A DNA stretch of 64,000 nucleotides from Costus lasius (Eukaryota > Streptophyta > Magnoliopsida > Zingiberales > Costaceae): the NCBI GenBank assembly GCA_027563935.2, contig CM050450.1, positions 26,213,439-26,277,438 on the forward strand, in the 5' to 3' direction. The translations under genes and the position numbers were made by a program. The notes beneath the pieces are model-generated. The model was given only the letters and a program-made list of their open reading frames with translations. It did not search any database and was not told where the DNA came from. Within the stretch, counting starts at the first letter, position 1, and each line of letters opens with the position of its first letter. Positions 36,501-46,557 of the stretch are shown here, one piece after another.

Positions 36501-37488
36501 AGGACTAGAAGGGAGAACAGACTTTGGTGGACGAAAATGGGACGACGGGAATAGAGGAGATAGGCTGGTGGAATTTCTGGCGATCTAAACTCGCCAAGAA
36601 CGAATGGCGCCGTCCCTCTCTCCCTCTCCTCTCTGTCTCTGGAACTCGTTGCGAAATCCTTCGACGAGGGCAGTGGTCGCCTCTCGTCGACGCTCCGGTG
36701 GTGTTGGTAGGGTGGCTCGGAGCAACCGCAACGCGGGGAAGTTGATTGAACTCTCGTCTCCCCTCTTCCGACGTCGCCTCCTTCTCCTATGTTCCGGCGA
36801 GCTTGGGGCGATGTCCAACTGGAACCCCGATGGTGAACAGTCTAATGAGGGATGTGGTCACCTTTCATCCTGTGCTCCGGTGAGGTTCGGAGCACCGTTC
36901 GACGTTGGATCCCTTGGCGGGCTTCTCGTCCTTCTCCATGTCATCTCCATTCTTCCCCCTCCAATGCAGCATTGGCAAGACTGTAATATCTGGGCCGGTG
37001 ACTTTCGGTGGACGACGAGCATGAGCACGCTCGACGAAGGAAGGGAACGAACGCTCGGACGTCGAGGTAGGAAGCGTCGCCCATGTGTTTCATCAGAAGA
37101 ATGGACGCGGCGTCCGTTACTTCGTCGCAGACGCGGACGCAGGCAAATTAGTGTTGGATTCGGACGCGGACGAGGACGCGTCTCGGGTCCGGATCCTGGC
37201 TTGGATCCAATAAGGGCTAAGGTAATTTCCATATTTTCTATTCAATTTTAAAATTGATAACTTTTTCCCTTTCCTCTCTTTCTTGGGCTGGACGAAGGTC
37301 GGAACCCTTCAGAGGCTAAGAGACGCGCGCGTGGGTGCGTCTCTACTGGTCACACTTGACCTGGTAGATTGCTTAATTCATCCCCTGCATGGAACTTTTG
37401 ATAAATTTGGGGCTCTGCGTGGCCAAAGAATTTATTGTAATAATTAATTAAGTGAAATTTTTGTACTATGTTATAACATGGCGTGACA
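33522..37488 (+). mobile_element. Gypsy-type 5' LTR, plus orientation, carrying a nested solo LTR
   Basis: It starts TGTTAGGCCAGCCCATGATT, like the LTRs of the element at 40068-44900 read in their own direction, and ends ACATGGCGTGACA. The end is followed by GAC and TGGTATCAAAACCCG, an initiator-tRNA-Met type primer site. Without the insert at 34250-36454 and its duplicated 5-mer it is about 1.76 kb, close to the 1.68-kb related LTR. GC-rich open frames within it, such as 33692-34309 and 36604-37251, are not supported as genes. Confidence 0.7.
34250..36454. mobile_element. Solo LTR with perfect 5-bp target duplication
   Basis: The 2205-bp segment begins TGTTACGCCC and ends GGGCGTAACA, a 10-bp exact inverted repeat of the kind that bounds LTRs. 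It is flanked by GGAGA on both sides (34245-34249 and 36455-36459). Inside, ACCGGCGCAGCGGTCGACA-like units repeat three times at 34430-34520. No gag, pol, primer site or polypurine tract is inside, so it is a solo LTR (or a compact non-autonomous element). It lies inside the gypsy-type LTR at 33522-37488. Confidence 0.85.
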
Positions 37489-37625
37489 GACTGGTATCAA
37501 AACCCGATAAAATCACAAAAAGCTAAAAATTTACAAATCAAGGAAAGAAAAAAAAATGGTACTACCTAAATTTTCTAGTTTGAGGGGAGCTATTTGTGGA
37601 GATGTTACTGCTCTCCCTAAGGAAA
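37489..37625 (+). mobile_element. Primer site, leader and first codons of a gag
   Basis: TGGTATCAAAACCCG (37492) is the primer site, then an A-rich leader leads to an ATG at about 37557 opening a frame that starts MVLPKFSSLRGAICGDV. It is cut after about 23 codons, where another LTR start (TGTTAGGCTCACTGGGC) begins at 37626. The leader belongs to the element whose 5' LTR ends at 37488. Confidence 0.55.
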
Positions 37626-38560
37626 TGTTAGGCTCACTGGGCTAGCCTGGTCAAATGGGCCATTGACTAGGTCAAAATTGACCCGAGCCCAAAAAACAAA
37701 TCACTAATTTGGGGAAAAGAATCAACGCTTGAGGCAGCGTGTGATTTCGGATCGGGCAATGTTAGCGGTTGCTACCACCGGCCGAAGGCCTCGGCCGGAC
37801 CAGCAGAGCCGACATCTGTCAGAGGAGAGACGCCAGGGGCAACTCCCGGTAGTCAAAGCTCCGGCGAGTGTGCAGGCGATGAGGCGGCTGATGCAACTAG
37901 ACGAAAATAAAAATAGTGGACGACGATGGCACACGAACGACACGTGAAGCGTCGATTCAATGTATGAGCAGAGGCGATTTGGGCGAAAGCGGGATTTTGC
38001 AGGCAACGCCAAAGCCGGACGAACTTCGCAAACGCCGATCTAAGGAGAAGTTGTCCAATGTCACACTACAAGGTGGAAGCTTTGTGACAGACGAAGCAAT
38101 GGCTCGAGCGTAATTGAAGCGGCAAGAGACACTCGGCGTGCAAAGCCTTGGTCCTGTCGGTGGCGATGTCTCTACTGCTCTGGTGGCGGAGTCAAAGCAG
38201 CACAGCCGCATAGAGGCAGAGCAACCATGACACCAAGTTTCCCCTTCTATGCTCCCCTGCTTCCTCCTCGTCAACAAGTGCTCGCCGCGTGGCCTCGGCG
38301 AACAAGAGGCAGCTACCTTGGTGGACGTTGAGCTCCGCCAATGGTGCACCAAGCCTCGGACGGCCGACGAGCTCAAACATCTGTCGAACATAAGTCGAGC
38401 AATGTAGCACAACGGAGGAACCTCGCAAATCGCCCGTGCCGGTTGAAGGATGTCGCGACATCCTTTCACAGTGATGCAGGAATTTCAAACACAGCTTCGG
38501 CATTATGAGCGTATCGCATGTGGATGATGGGTTGATGGGTGGGGACCTGGACCCGTGATC
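37626..38560 (+). mobile_element. Partial LTR, same gypsy group
   Basis: It starts TGTTAGGCTCACTGGGCTAG and continues with GGTCAAATGGGCCATTGACT, matching the first part of the LTRs at 33522 and (inverted) 44900. No CATGGCGTGACA end is found to its right. Instead, at about 38560 the sequence passes to internal 3' DNA of the group. It is thus a broken LTR joined to an internal segment. Open frames such as 37957-38469 are not credible genes. Confidence 0.5.
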
Positions 38561-39310
38561 GAATTTGCCAAAGGATAGGTATACCGATAGATTTGGATTT
38601 CGGTAGTGAATTTTAGATTCGTACTTGTGCTTCGAAGAATTCGAACCTTGTAAATAAATCTGGGGATGTTGTAATGGACTTAGAAGAAGTTCATTATTTT
38701 GGGATAATGTTTGGAATTTTGTAAACTCTGGTAAAACAATTTGGTGATTGCTTCACCAAACAAGTTATTTATGCACTTTTGCATTTGTGTAAATTTTCTT
38801 TTTATCATTATATGCTGAAATGTTAAGAATTTATGGAATTCTTGTAGAAAAAGTTAGCAAACTTTAAAACTCCTATTTGAGGAAAAAATTAGCAGACTTC
38901 AAAACTGTTATTTTAGGATAAAATGTGGAAGGTCAGCAAACCTTAAAACTGTTATTTGTGGATAAAAAGTGGAGAGTTAGTAGACTCTAAAACTGCTATT
39001 TGGGGATAAGAAGAGAGGACGATATCCAATTAAAATAAAAGATATCCCTCTTCTTAGATGATTCAACTAAGTCAACTTCACATAAAGAGACGCCTTTATG
39101 TGAGGAACACTTAGGAGGACAATAAGGAGTTTTCCTTGCACACAGTCAAAGCTAAGTTTCTTGTCATAAGGGGACGCCTTTATGAGGAGAAGACTTAGGG
39201 ACGAAAATTCTTGGGGCAAGCTAAGTTACTCTTTTATAGAGGTGGTATGAGACACTTACATAAAAGATCAAACTTAGACGCAACCAAATTGGATCAAACA
39301 AGAAAGAAGA
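38561..39310 (+). mobile_element. Internal 3' region of a gypsy-type element
   Basis: This untranslated stretch matches, in inverted orientation, 42000-42480 of the element at 40068-44900: shared phrases include GACGCCTTTATGTGAGGA, GAGAAGACTTAGGGACGAAA and CTTAGACGCAACCAAATTGG. At 38849-39010 it holds four units of about 44 bp with the form AGTTAGCAGACT...AAAACTGCTATTT, each able to fold as TAGCAG/CTGCTA. The match fades after about 39310, with no polypurine tract or 3' LTR. Confidence 0.6.
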
Positions 39311-40062
39311 TACATCAATTATAGGTCATGTTATTTCATTCACTTTAGTCTTGAATCTCTCGATGGTGAAAAAAAAGTGTTTGATTCATCGTTTCCCTAA
39401 ACCATGTCAAAGTGATGTTGCCCAAATATTATCAATTCACTAGACTATCATTTTTAGTGATTCATTTCTATACAAGGATCAATCACCAAAGACTTTGCTT
39501 GCATGTTTGGCATTTGTTCCTTGGAAATAGTATTTTATGGATGAAATTAATATTTTAGGAAAGATTAACTCATCTAACTTGATTTAACCTAGTAGTTCCT
39601 TGAGGTGATATAGTAATGTCATTTGATCACTTTGATAGTTTTCCTCCACTGATGAAGGTAGAGGCCCCAATCCAGTGAGATATAAATGAAACCTTAGACT
39701 ACCCTAGTTTAAGGGCACTCCAAAGACTCCACACCTTGCATTGCACATATCATCATAGGTCAGTTCATCTAAAAATATAACATGCACCCTTGTGGTTATA
39801 TATATGGTAGGTTTCTTGCATTGTAAATCAAGCATGCACCCACCCTCAAATTTATGTAATGCTCGCTCATGCAGTGCATGACATACTATTTTTATATTTG
39901 CAACTTGATGTTGACAAGCTTCAAGTGATAAGGCAAGCTAGCTAGCTCACTCTTCTGAGCTAACTCCAAAAATGGAAAGACAATCCAAAGCTCAACTTAA
40001 GTAAAGGCTTCAGATGGAAGTGATTACAATTACATTTCGAAAAAAAAGTGGCTACCCACTCA
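39311..40062. other. Unassigned DNA between two gypsy-type elements
   Basis: No gene or repeat unit seen. It is AT-rich, with stop codons frequent in all frames. It forms the left flank of the intact insertion starting at 40068 (target duplication ACTAT at 40063-40067). Confidence 0.4.
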
Positions 40063-40067
40063 ACTAT

Positions 40068-41744
40068 TGTCACGCCATGTATTATACAAGTATAATAAAT
40101 CAAATTTAATTAATTATTACAACTATTTTATTGTCACATAGGGCTTAAGTTCATGGCTTGTTCAGGTTCAGCGCGACCGGCAGAGGTGCGTCCGTCCACG
40201 CCCCTCAGCCTCCACGAGGGGTTCCAACCCTCACCCAATTCAGGAAAGAGAGAGAAGAGAGAGAAAATGCATCAGTATTTAAAAATTAACCAAAATACGG
40301 AGATTATACCTTTCTTGGTTTTCGGATCCTTGCCCGAATCCGGAAACAGCCGCCCGCGTCCGGAAATTCGATTCGCGCCCGAGCTTTGCTTCGGCGCCGA
40401 ATTTCCCTCGGATTCGGATTTCGCCTCCGCTCGTGATTTCGTCCGCCACGTCGGATTTGGTCAACGCATCAACGCCGACCTCCATGTCAGCGCACAATTT
40501 AGTCCGCCGTTTCGTATTTCCAGATGAACGCCGACACTGCGTTCGAACGCTGGCTCGCGTTCGCCGGAGAAGACGAAAAGGGGTCATGTCCTTCCGACGG
40601 GCCCGACAACGGTGTTCGTTTTCGTCGAGCGGGTGTTCGTCAGTTCACTTGAGGCCGCCGCTACCTCGAGCTCGCTGGGTTCGAGCGGGAAGTAGTTGGA
40701 GCAGAAGGAGGCGCCGGAGAGACAGGAAAATGTGCAGAAGACGTCGACGTTGAGGATGCTCCGAACCGCCCACCCTCACCACCGGAGCACCTTGGGCGAC
40801 GACTTCCGCTTGCCTCCGCCAGATTTGTCGAGTCGTCGTCGAAAGGGGGATCAGGGATGAAGGGCCAGACGAGGTTCATTCTCAACCTCGCCGGCCGTTA
40901 GATCTTACCGTTCGTCCCGATCCTTCAGCCGCTCACTATCTCTTAGTTACGACCCTCACCGACAGTGGTTTCCCTCTTACAGCCGTTCGCTCATCCTCTC
41001 AGCGATGCTCCCTCGAGCTTGTCGGCTGTGCCTTTTTATAGGCGACGGAGCTCTGCTCTTTCCCGTTGGTTCGACCTGCGGTACATGGGCGTCGTCTCCA
41101 CGTGACGTCGATCTAACGGCTGGCGACTTTTGGGGCTGCTCCGGGCGAACACCCATGCTGCGTCGGACGAGTTCGTCTCCTCGCCACCATACCGCTTCGT
41201 CACCAGTTGCTCGGTTCCCTCTCCGGTCCGGCAGATAAAGCATCGTCGTCCCTTCAACCTGCTGGGTCAAACGATGTTCCCTGCCTCCCCTTGACTTGGT
41301 GCGCGAAGCTCACGTCTGCATCACGTGGTGATCCAGACGGGCGACGCTGCAGGCGATGGGACCGAACGGAGGAGACTTAGGCGACGCCGGACGAGATGTC
41401 TCCTCCTGCGCGTCATCCCCATCCAGTCGCGTCCTCTGTTCTGCCCTTACTCGGTCGCGTTCTGCCTCGTCGACTGAGCGTGTCGCCGCCGCCTTGCCGG
41501 CCGAAAGGTTGCTTCCCAACAGTGCGATTCCTTCCGGCGACCTTTCCCGTTGGGTTGGCCAGTGCCTCCGGCAACCGGCGGGCGTCCTCAACGCCGTTCG
41601 GAATCGGGGTCGAGCGAAGCCGCCGCCCGATTTCCCCAAATCCTACTTCGCCCAATTTTGATTTCCTTCAATCAATTGGGCTTGGGTCAATTTTGACCCT
41701 GGTCAATAGCCTAGTTGACCGGGCCAAGTGGGCTGGGCCTAACA
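40068..41744 (-). repeat. 3' LTR of the gag-only element (1.68 kb)
   Basis: Plus-strand ends are TGTCACGCCATGTATTATAC and ...GGGCTGGGCCTAACA. It is complete at both ends. A polypurine tract, AGGAGGGTGAGAA on the minus strand (41745-41757), directly precedes it in the element's direction. GC-rich central DNA creates many long open frames on both strands, and none resembles a protein. Confidence 0.8.
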
Positions 41745-42154
41745 TTCTCACCCTCCTAAACTGTTCGTTGTCCTTGACAAATCTATAGTGCGGTTCGACT
41801 CTCACTCGTAATTTCACGTGTATTGTAGGAGAGGGTTCGACGAGTTCTATGATCGGATTGGATCGTTTGATTCTCAGGGAGACTCGTCCAACTTGGTTGC
41901 GTCTAAGTCTCGTCCTTTTCGAAAGAGTCCCATATCACCTCCGTCGAACAGTAACTTAGCTCACCCCAATTACTATTTTGTCCCTAAGTCTTCTTCTCAT
42001 AGAGGCGTCCCTCATGATGAGAAACCCAGCTTGAACAGGTTTCAGGGAATTTCCTTGTTTGTTCTCCCAAGCTTCGTTCACATAAAGGCGTCCTTTTATG
42101 CAAAGTTGGCTCAGTCGAACCAAAAAGAGGGATCTCTTTTGTTTTAGTTGGACA

Positions 42155-42380
42155 TCATCCACTCTTCTTGTCCCAAATAGCAGTTTTAGAGACTGCTAAC
42201 TCTTCCTCATTTTGTTTCTCCCTAAATAGCAGTTTTAGAGTCTGCTAATTTTTTCATGTTTAGTCCACAAATAACAATTTTAAAGTCTGCTAACTTAATC
42301 GCTTTAAATAGTAGTTTTGAAGTCTGCTAACTTTTCCTCAAATAGCGGTTTTTAAGGTATCCTAACCTTTTCAAATTTAT
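42155..42380 (-). repeat. Tandem hairpin units near the polypurine tract
   Basis: Five diverged units of about 40-55 bp lie in the 3' untranslated region. The first two (plus-strand view) read TAGCAGTTTTAGAGACTGCTA and TAGCAG-TTTTAGAGT-CTGCTA, 6-bp arms with a 9-base loop. Later units keep the form with one or two changed bases. The same repeat is at 38849-39010 in the opposite orientation. Confidence 0.65.
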
Positions 42381-42569
42381 CCAAAATTCATTTATCGAAC
42401 CAAAATTTTATAAAAAGGGAAGTTGTATTAATAATATTTGGTGGTGCGCTAATGCATCCACCTACATCGTTGTTTTGCCCATTATGGGCTACAAGACAAC
42501 GCCACAAAATACATCACCAAAATATAGGACTTTCTACTAAATCCCAATACAAAATATCATAAAAGATCA

Positions 42570-43312
42570 TCTCACAGCAGCTTCGGGATGGCGGGGGTCA
42601 GATCCTCGGCCTCTTTCTCGCCCTTTCCCTCCTCGGCGATGATGGTAGCGATCATGCTGCGTTTGGGGCAGTCTCTCATAAAGTGAGGCCCCCCGCAAAT
42701 ATAGCACCCCGGTGTAGTTGGTTGCTTTGCCGGCTGTCCGATTGCCTTTGGGGCCTTGATTTCCTTCGGGCCTTTGAAGTTCAGCCTCCTTGCCGCTAAA
42801 GGCTGCTTCCCCCTTCGAATAGGGGGTCCCGTAGTTGCGGTTCGGAGGGGTCGGGACTCGGGACCACCTAATCCAGAATTCGAAGATTGACCAGTGCGTA
42901 TGTCACGAGTGTTGCCTCCTTTAGGCTCATAACCTTATGTCATCGCAACTCCTTCTGCGCCCAAGGTTGTAGTCCTGCTCTGTCATGTAGTCAATTTCCA
43001 ACATCAGGGTGGTGTAGTTCTTCACGTACTTGCGCACACTCCCTGTGTGCTTAAGTTTGAAGAGGGCCTCGCGTGCCGCCCACGACGAATTGCCGAACAT
43101 AAATTGTTTCTTCAACTCTGCCTTGAAGTCCTCCCATGAAAGCTGGTAAGTCTGGAACTCCCCCAGAAAAGTCGGTGCAGCTTGCGTACGCCATCACAGT
43201 TTGGCATCGTCGGATAGGCAGGCTGCGTAGACAAGAGTCTGTTCCTCTGTGGGGACCTGGGCTGACTGGAAGTACATCTCCATGTCCCAAAAGAAGTTTT
43301 CCACCAAGGTCA
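42570..43312 (-). pseudogene. Gag fragment of a gypsy-type element
   Basis: Minus-strand translation gives the central gag region (FFWDMEMYFQSAQVPTEEQ, then an ALF/KLKHTGSV stretch) and, at about 42666-42711, a zinc knuckle of the form C-X2-C-X4-H-X4-C (CYICGGPHFMRDC). Stops and shifts break the frame, for example after LSDDAKL and near 42927. The N-terminal part is missing because the LTR joins at 43313. The stop near 42570 looks like a natural gag end, with no pol frame following. Confidence 0.75.
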
Positions 43313-44900
43313 TGTCTTGTCCAGGTTCAGTGCGACCAGTAGGGGCGTGTCCGTCCGCGCCCCTCAGCCTCCACAAGGGGTTCCGACCCTTGCTCAATCC
43401 AGGAAGGAGAGAGAAGAGAGAGGAAAAGCATCAATTTAAAAATTAACCAAACTACGGAGATTATACCTTTCCTGGTTTTCGGATCCTTGCCCGAATCCAA
43501 AAATAGTCGCCCGCGTCCGGAAATTCGATTCGGGCCCGAGCTTTGCTTCGGCGCCGAATTTCCCTCGGATTCGGATTTCACCTCCACTCGTGATTTCGTC
43601 CGCCACGTCGGATTTGGTCAACGCATCAACGACGACCTCCACGTCAGCGCACAGTTTCGTCTGCCATTTCGTATTTCCAGATGAATGCCGACGCTACGTT
43701 CGAACGCTGGCTCGCGTTCGTCGGAGAAGACGAAAAGGGGTTGTGTCCTTCCGACGGGCCCGACGGCAGTGTTCGTTTCCGTCGAGCGGCTGTTCATCGG
43801 TTCGCCTGAGGCCACCGCTACCTTGAGCTCGCTGGGTCCGAGCGGGAAGTAGTTGGAGCAGAAGTAGGCGCCGGAGAGACGAGAAAATGTGCAGAAGATG
43901 TCGTAGTTGAGGATGCTCCGAACCGCCCACCCTCACCACCGGAGCACCTTGGGCGACGGTTTCCGCTTGCCTCCGCCGGATTTGTCGAGTCGCCATTGAA
44001 AGGGGGATCGGGGACGAAGGGCCAGACGAGGTTCATTCTCAACCTCGCCGGCCTTTAGATCTTACCGTTTGTCCCGATCCTTCAGCCACTCGCTGTCTCT
44101 CAGTTACGACCCTCACCGACAGTGGTTTCCCTCTTACAGCCGTTCGCTCATCATCTCAGCGATGCTCCCTCGAGCTTGCCGGCTGCGCCTTTTTATAGGC
44201 GACGGAGCTCTGCTCTTTCCCGTTGTTTCGCCCTGCGGTACACAGGCGTCGTCTCCACGCGACGTCGACCTGACGGCTGGCGACTTTTGGGGCTGCTCCG
44301 GACGAATGCCCATGCTGCGTCGGACGAGTTCGTCTCCTCGCCACCATACCTCTTTGTCACCAGTTGCTCGGTTCCCTCTCCGGTCCGGCGGATTAAGCAT
44401 CATCGTCCCTTCAACCGGCTGGGTCAAATGATGTTCCCTGCCTCCCCTTGAATTGGTGCGCGGAGCTCGCGTCTGCATCATGCGGTGATCCAGACGGGTG
44501 ACGTTGCAGGCGATGGGATCAGACGGAGGAGACTTAGGCGACGCCGGACGAGATGACTCCTCCTGCGCGTCATCCCCATCCAGTTGCGTCCTCTGTTCTG
44601 CCCTTACTTGGTCACGTTCCGCCTCGTCGACTGAGCGTGTTGCCGCCGCCTTGCCGGTAGGAAGGTTGCTTCCCAACAGTGCGATTCCGTCCGGCGACCT
44701 TTCCCGTTAGGTGAGCCAGTGCCTCCAGCCACCGGCGGGCGTCCTCAACGCCGTTCGGAATCGGGGTCGAGCGAAGCTGCTGCGCGATTTCCCCAAATCC
44801 TACTTCTCCCAATTTTGATTTCTTTCAATCAATTGGGTTTGGGTCAATTTTGGCCCTGGTCAATAGCCTAGTTGATCGGGCCAAGTGGGCTGGCCTAACA
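43313..44900 (-). repeat. 5' LTR of the gag-only element, 3' end truncated
   Basis: It is very similar to the LTR at 40068-41744 but its plus-strand left edge is TGTCTTGTCCAGG, which matches position 40154 of the other copy, not its true end. So the final 86 bp, the primer site and the gag 5' end were lost in one deletion joining LTR to mid-gag. The outer edge GGCCTAACA at 44900 is intact and followed by the target duplication. Confidence 0.8.
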
Positions 44901-44905
44901 ACTAT

Positions 44906-45287
44906 CAAGATCTCAAGTAATCAATCATAAGAAAATATTATTCCATAAAAAAAAAATAAATCAAGCTCCAATCTAAATCTATAAATCAAAGGAGACAATT
45001 GTGTTCACACCTTTGAAAGAAACAAAGCAAGGCCAATTCAAAAGGTATTCAAAATTTCAAAGAATCTAGACATGCATCCGAGCCAAAAGAAAAATATTTC
45101 AAGAGCTAATCAAGCAAGGAAAGAGCTAAAAAAAATCAGTCAAAGGCATCATCCTAGTGATCACCAAAGAAGGAAGCTCCCCACACACGGGACCTCATGC
45201 TGCCTCAATCGGCGATCTGCATGTAGCCACCCATCACATGCCAAGTCAAGAGCCTCGAACCCCAGCCAGTTCGGCCTGATATATTTC
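44906..45287. other. Unassigned AT-rich DNA
   Basis: Right flank of the gag-only element and left flank of the hairpin. I see no gene. A short open frame at 45072-45305 has no recognisable features and runs into the hairpin's left arm. Confidence 0.4.
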
Positions 45288-45414
45288 GTCTGTACCAGGA
45301 TTTGAACTCTTGACCTCCCCTCACGGAGAGGATCCCTTTAACCATTAAGCTGCTTAATGGTTAAAGGGTTCCTCTCCGTGAGGGGAGGTCAAGAGTTCGA
45401 ATCCTGCTACAGAC
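45288..45414. repeat. 127-bp near-perfect inverted repeat
   Basis: Two 63-bp arms (45288-45350 and 45352-45414) are separated by one base and differ at only three positions, with no length change. The right arm has the look of an RNA polymerase III promoter: TTAATGGTTAAAGGG as an A-box-like stretch and GAGTTCGAATCCT as a B box, as in tRNA-derived SINEs. The left arm is an inverted copy of the same head. Transcribed, it would fold into one long hairpin. Confidence 0.85.
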
Positions 45415-45500
45415 ACCAAGGGGGAATGTCTCTTCTACCCACCCTTAGCCACTTGTTTATAAAAGCTTGTAATTTTTATTTCATGCATAAAATACATGAT
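45352..45500 (+). mobile_element. Probable tRNA-derived SINE
   Basis: Starts with the A-box/B-box head described for the hairpin's right arm, then AGACACCAAGGGGGAATGTC and a body containing CACCCTTAGCCACTTGTTTA. I could not find a clear tail or target duplication, so the right edge is approximate. No other copy is in this window. Confidence 0.45.
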
Positions 45501-46557
45501 AATGAAATAGTTTGCTAAGGAAATTTTTTTGGTGCTTTTGTCATCACTCTACCCTCTCCCTCTTACAACTCTCTTCTCTACTCTAGGGCTGAGGCCTTCT
45601 CTACTCCTATACCTCTTTCTCCCTCCATTGCTTCACAAGATCTCTTCTCAACCTTTGATTGAAGATGAGCCTATCTGGATGAATGTTACAAGACTGAGCC
45701 CACTAGAACAAACCAGGCTTGAGCCTGAGTTAAAGTTGAGCGGGTTGATTGGACCAATAAGACTTTGATTGAACCACTCAACTAATGTAGAACTAAATTG
45801 CATCAAACGGGTTCAATTATTAGGGTTTTAGCTATTCAAATTTGATAAATTATCAACATAGTTATTAAAATAGGACTTGAGAACGACAAGACTAGTATGT
45901 CAAGTGGAGTAGCTCTAACTATTTATCTATTTGTTTTAAATATTTAACTGTTAGAAAAAAAAAAGAATTGATTACGACCAGCTAGGTCGATGTGGTTTGA
46001 CTAATCGAATCAACTAGGTCAATCTTCTTGTTAAGCTAATTCGACCATTTCTTTTACCAATTTAACCAATAACAATCTTTTTTTTTTTAAATAACAATGT
46101 TCATTGCCAACACGACAAGTGAGTCAGCACGCCACTGGACTTTGACACGTTGAAATATAGTGGAGGCAAGTTGCTCAGAAAAATGATCAAGGCACTGTTT
46201 TTATTAAAATTTGCATAGTTTTTAACATTTCCCGTTCCAAAATATAAAAATATTATTTTTCCGCATTTATTGTGTAGATGATCTATCTGTGCAGTTTAAT
46301 TTCTTAAAAATTTTAAATTAATTATCCAGTTTAATTTCTTAATATTTTAAAATTAAGTATCCGCACGTATAATTCTGTAAAGTCGCTAGGCACACTCGAA
46401 ATGAATAATTAAAGGTATATATATTTGTATAATTCTGCCAACATTTGACGGGACAGGACACGAGGATTTATGGCGTGACAGAAGATTCATATCAAAGATT
46501 TATGGAAACGGAAATTGTACCGACAGACGCCCAACTCGGTTTTTGGTTTTAGCCACT
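45501..46557. other. Intergenic DNA, 3' side of the BAHD gene
   Basis: No gene supported. An open frame at 45529-45768 is short and hydrophobic at its start, without a known match. The right 300 bp should hold the acyltransferase 3' UTR (minus strand); I see no single clear polyadenylation signal. Confidence 0.4.

Larger units (their letters stand above)
40068..44900 (-). mobile_element. Gag-only gypsy-type LTR element with target duplication
   Basis: The element begins and ends with the same LTR type and is flanked by ACTAT on both sides (40063-40067 and 44901-44905). On the minus strand the order is 5' LTR (44900-43313), gag fragment (43312 to about 42570), untranslated region with short hairpin repeats, polypurine tract and 3' LTR (41744-40068). 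No protease, RT, RNase H or integrase sequence is present, and the interior is only 1.57 kb. The 5' LTR lacks its last 86 bp, the primer site and the gag start, so the copy cannot be primed normally. Confidence 0.8.

Noticed and set aside
36604..37251. 215-residue plus-strand open frame as a gene
   Set aside because: It lies in the GC-rich part of a gypsy-type LTR, overlaps equally long frames on the other strand and has no recognisable domain.
40153..41788. Cluster of overlapping frames as real genes
   Set aside because: The same frames recur in the second LTR copy at 43313-44900, with LTR ends and target duplication around the element, so the DNA is LTR.
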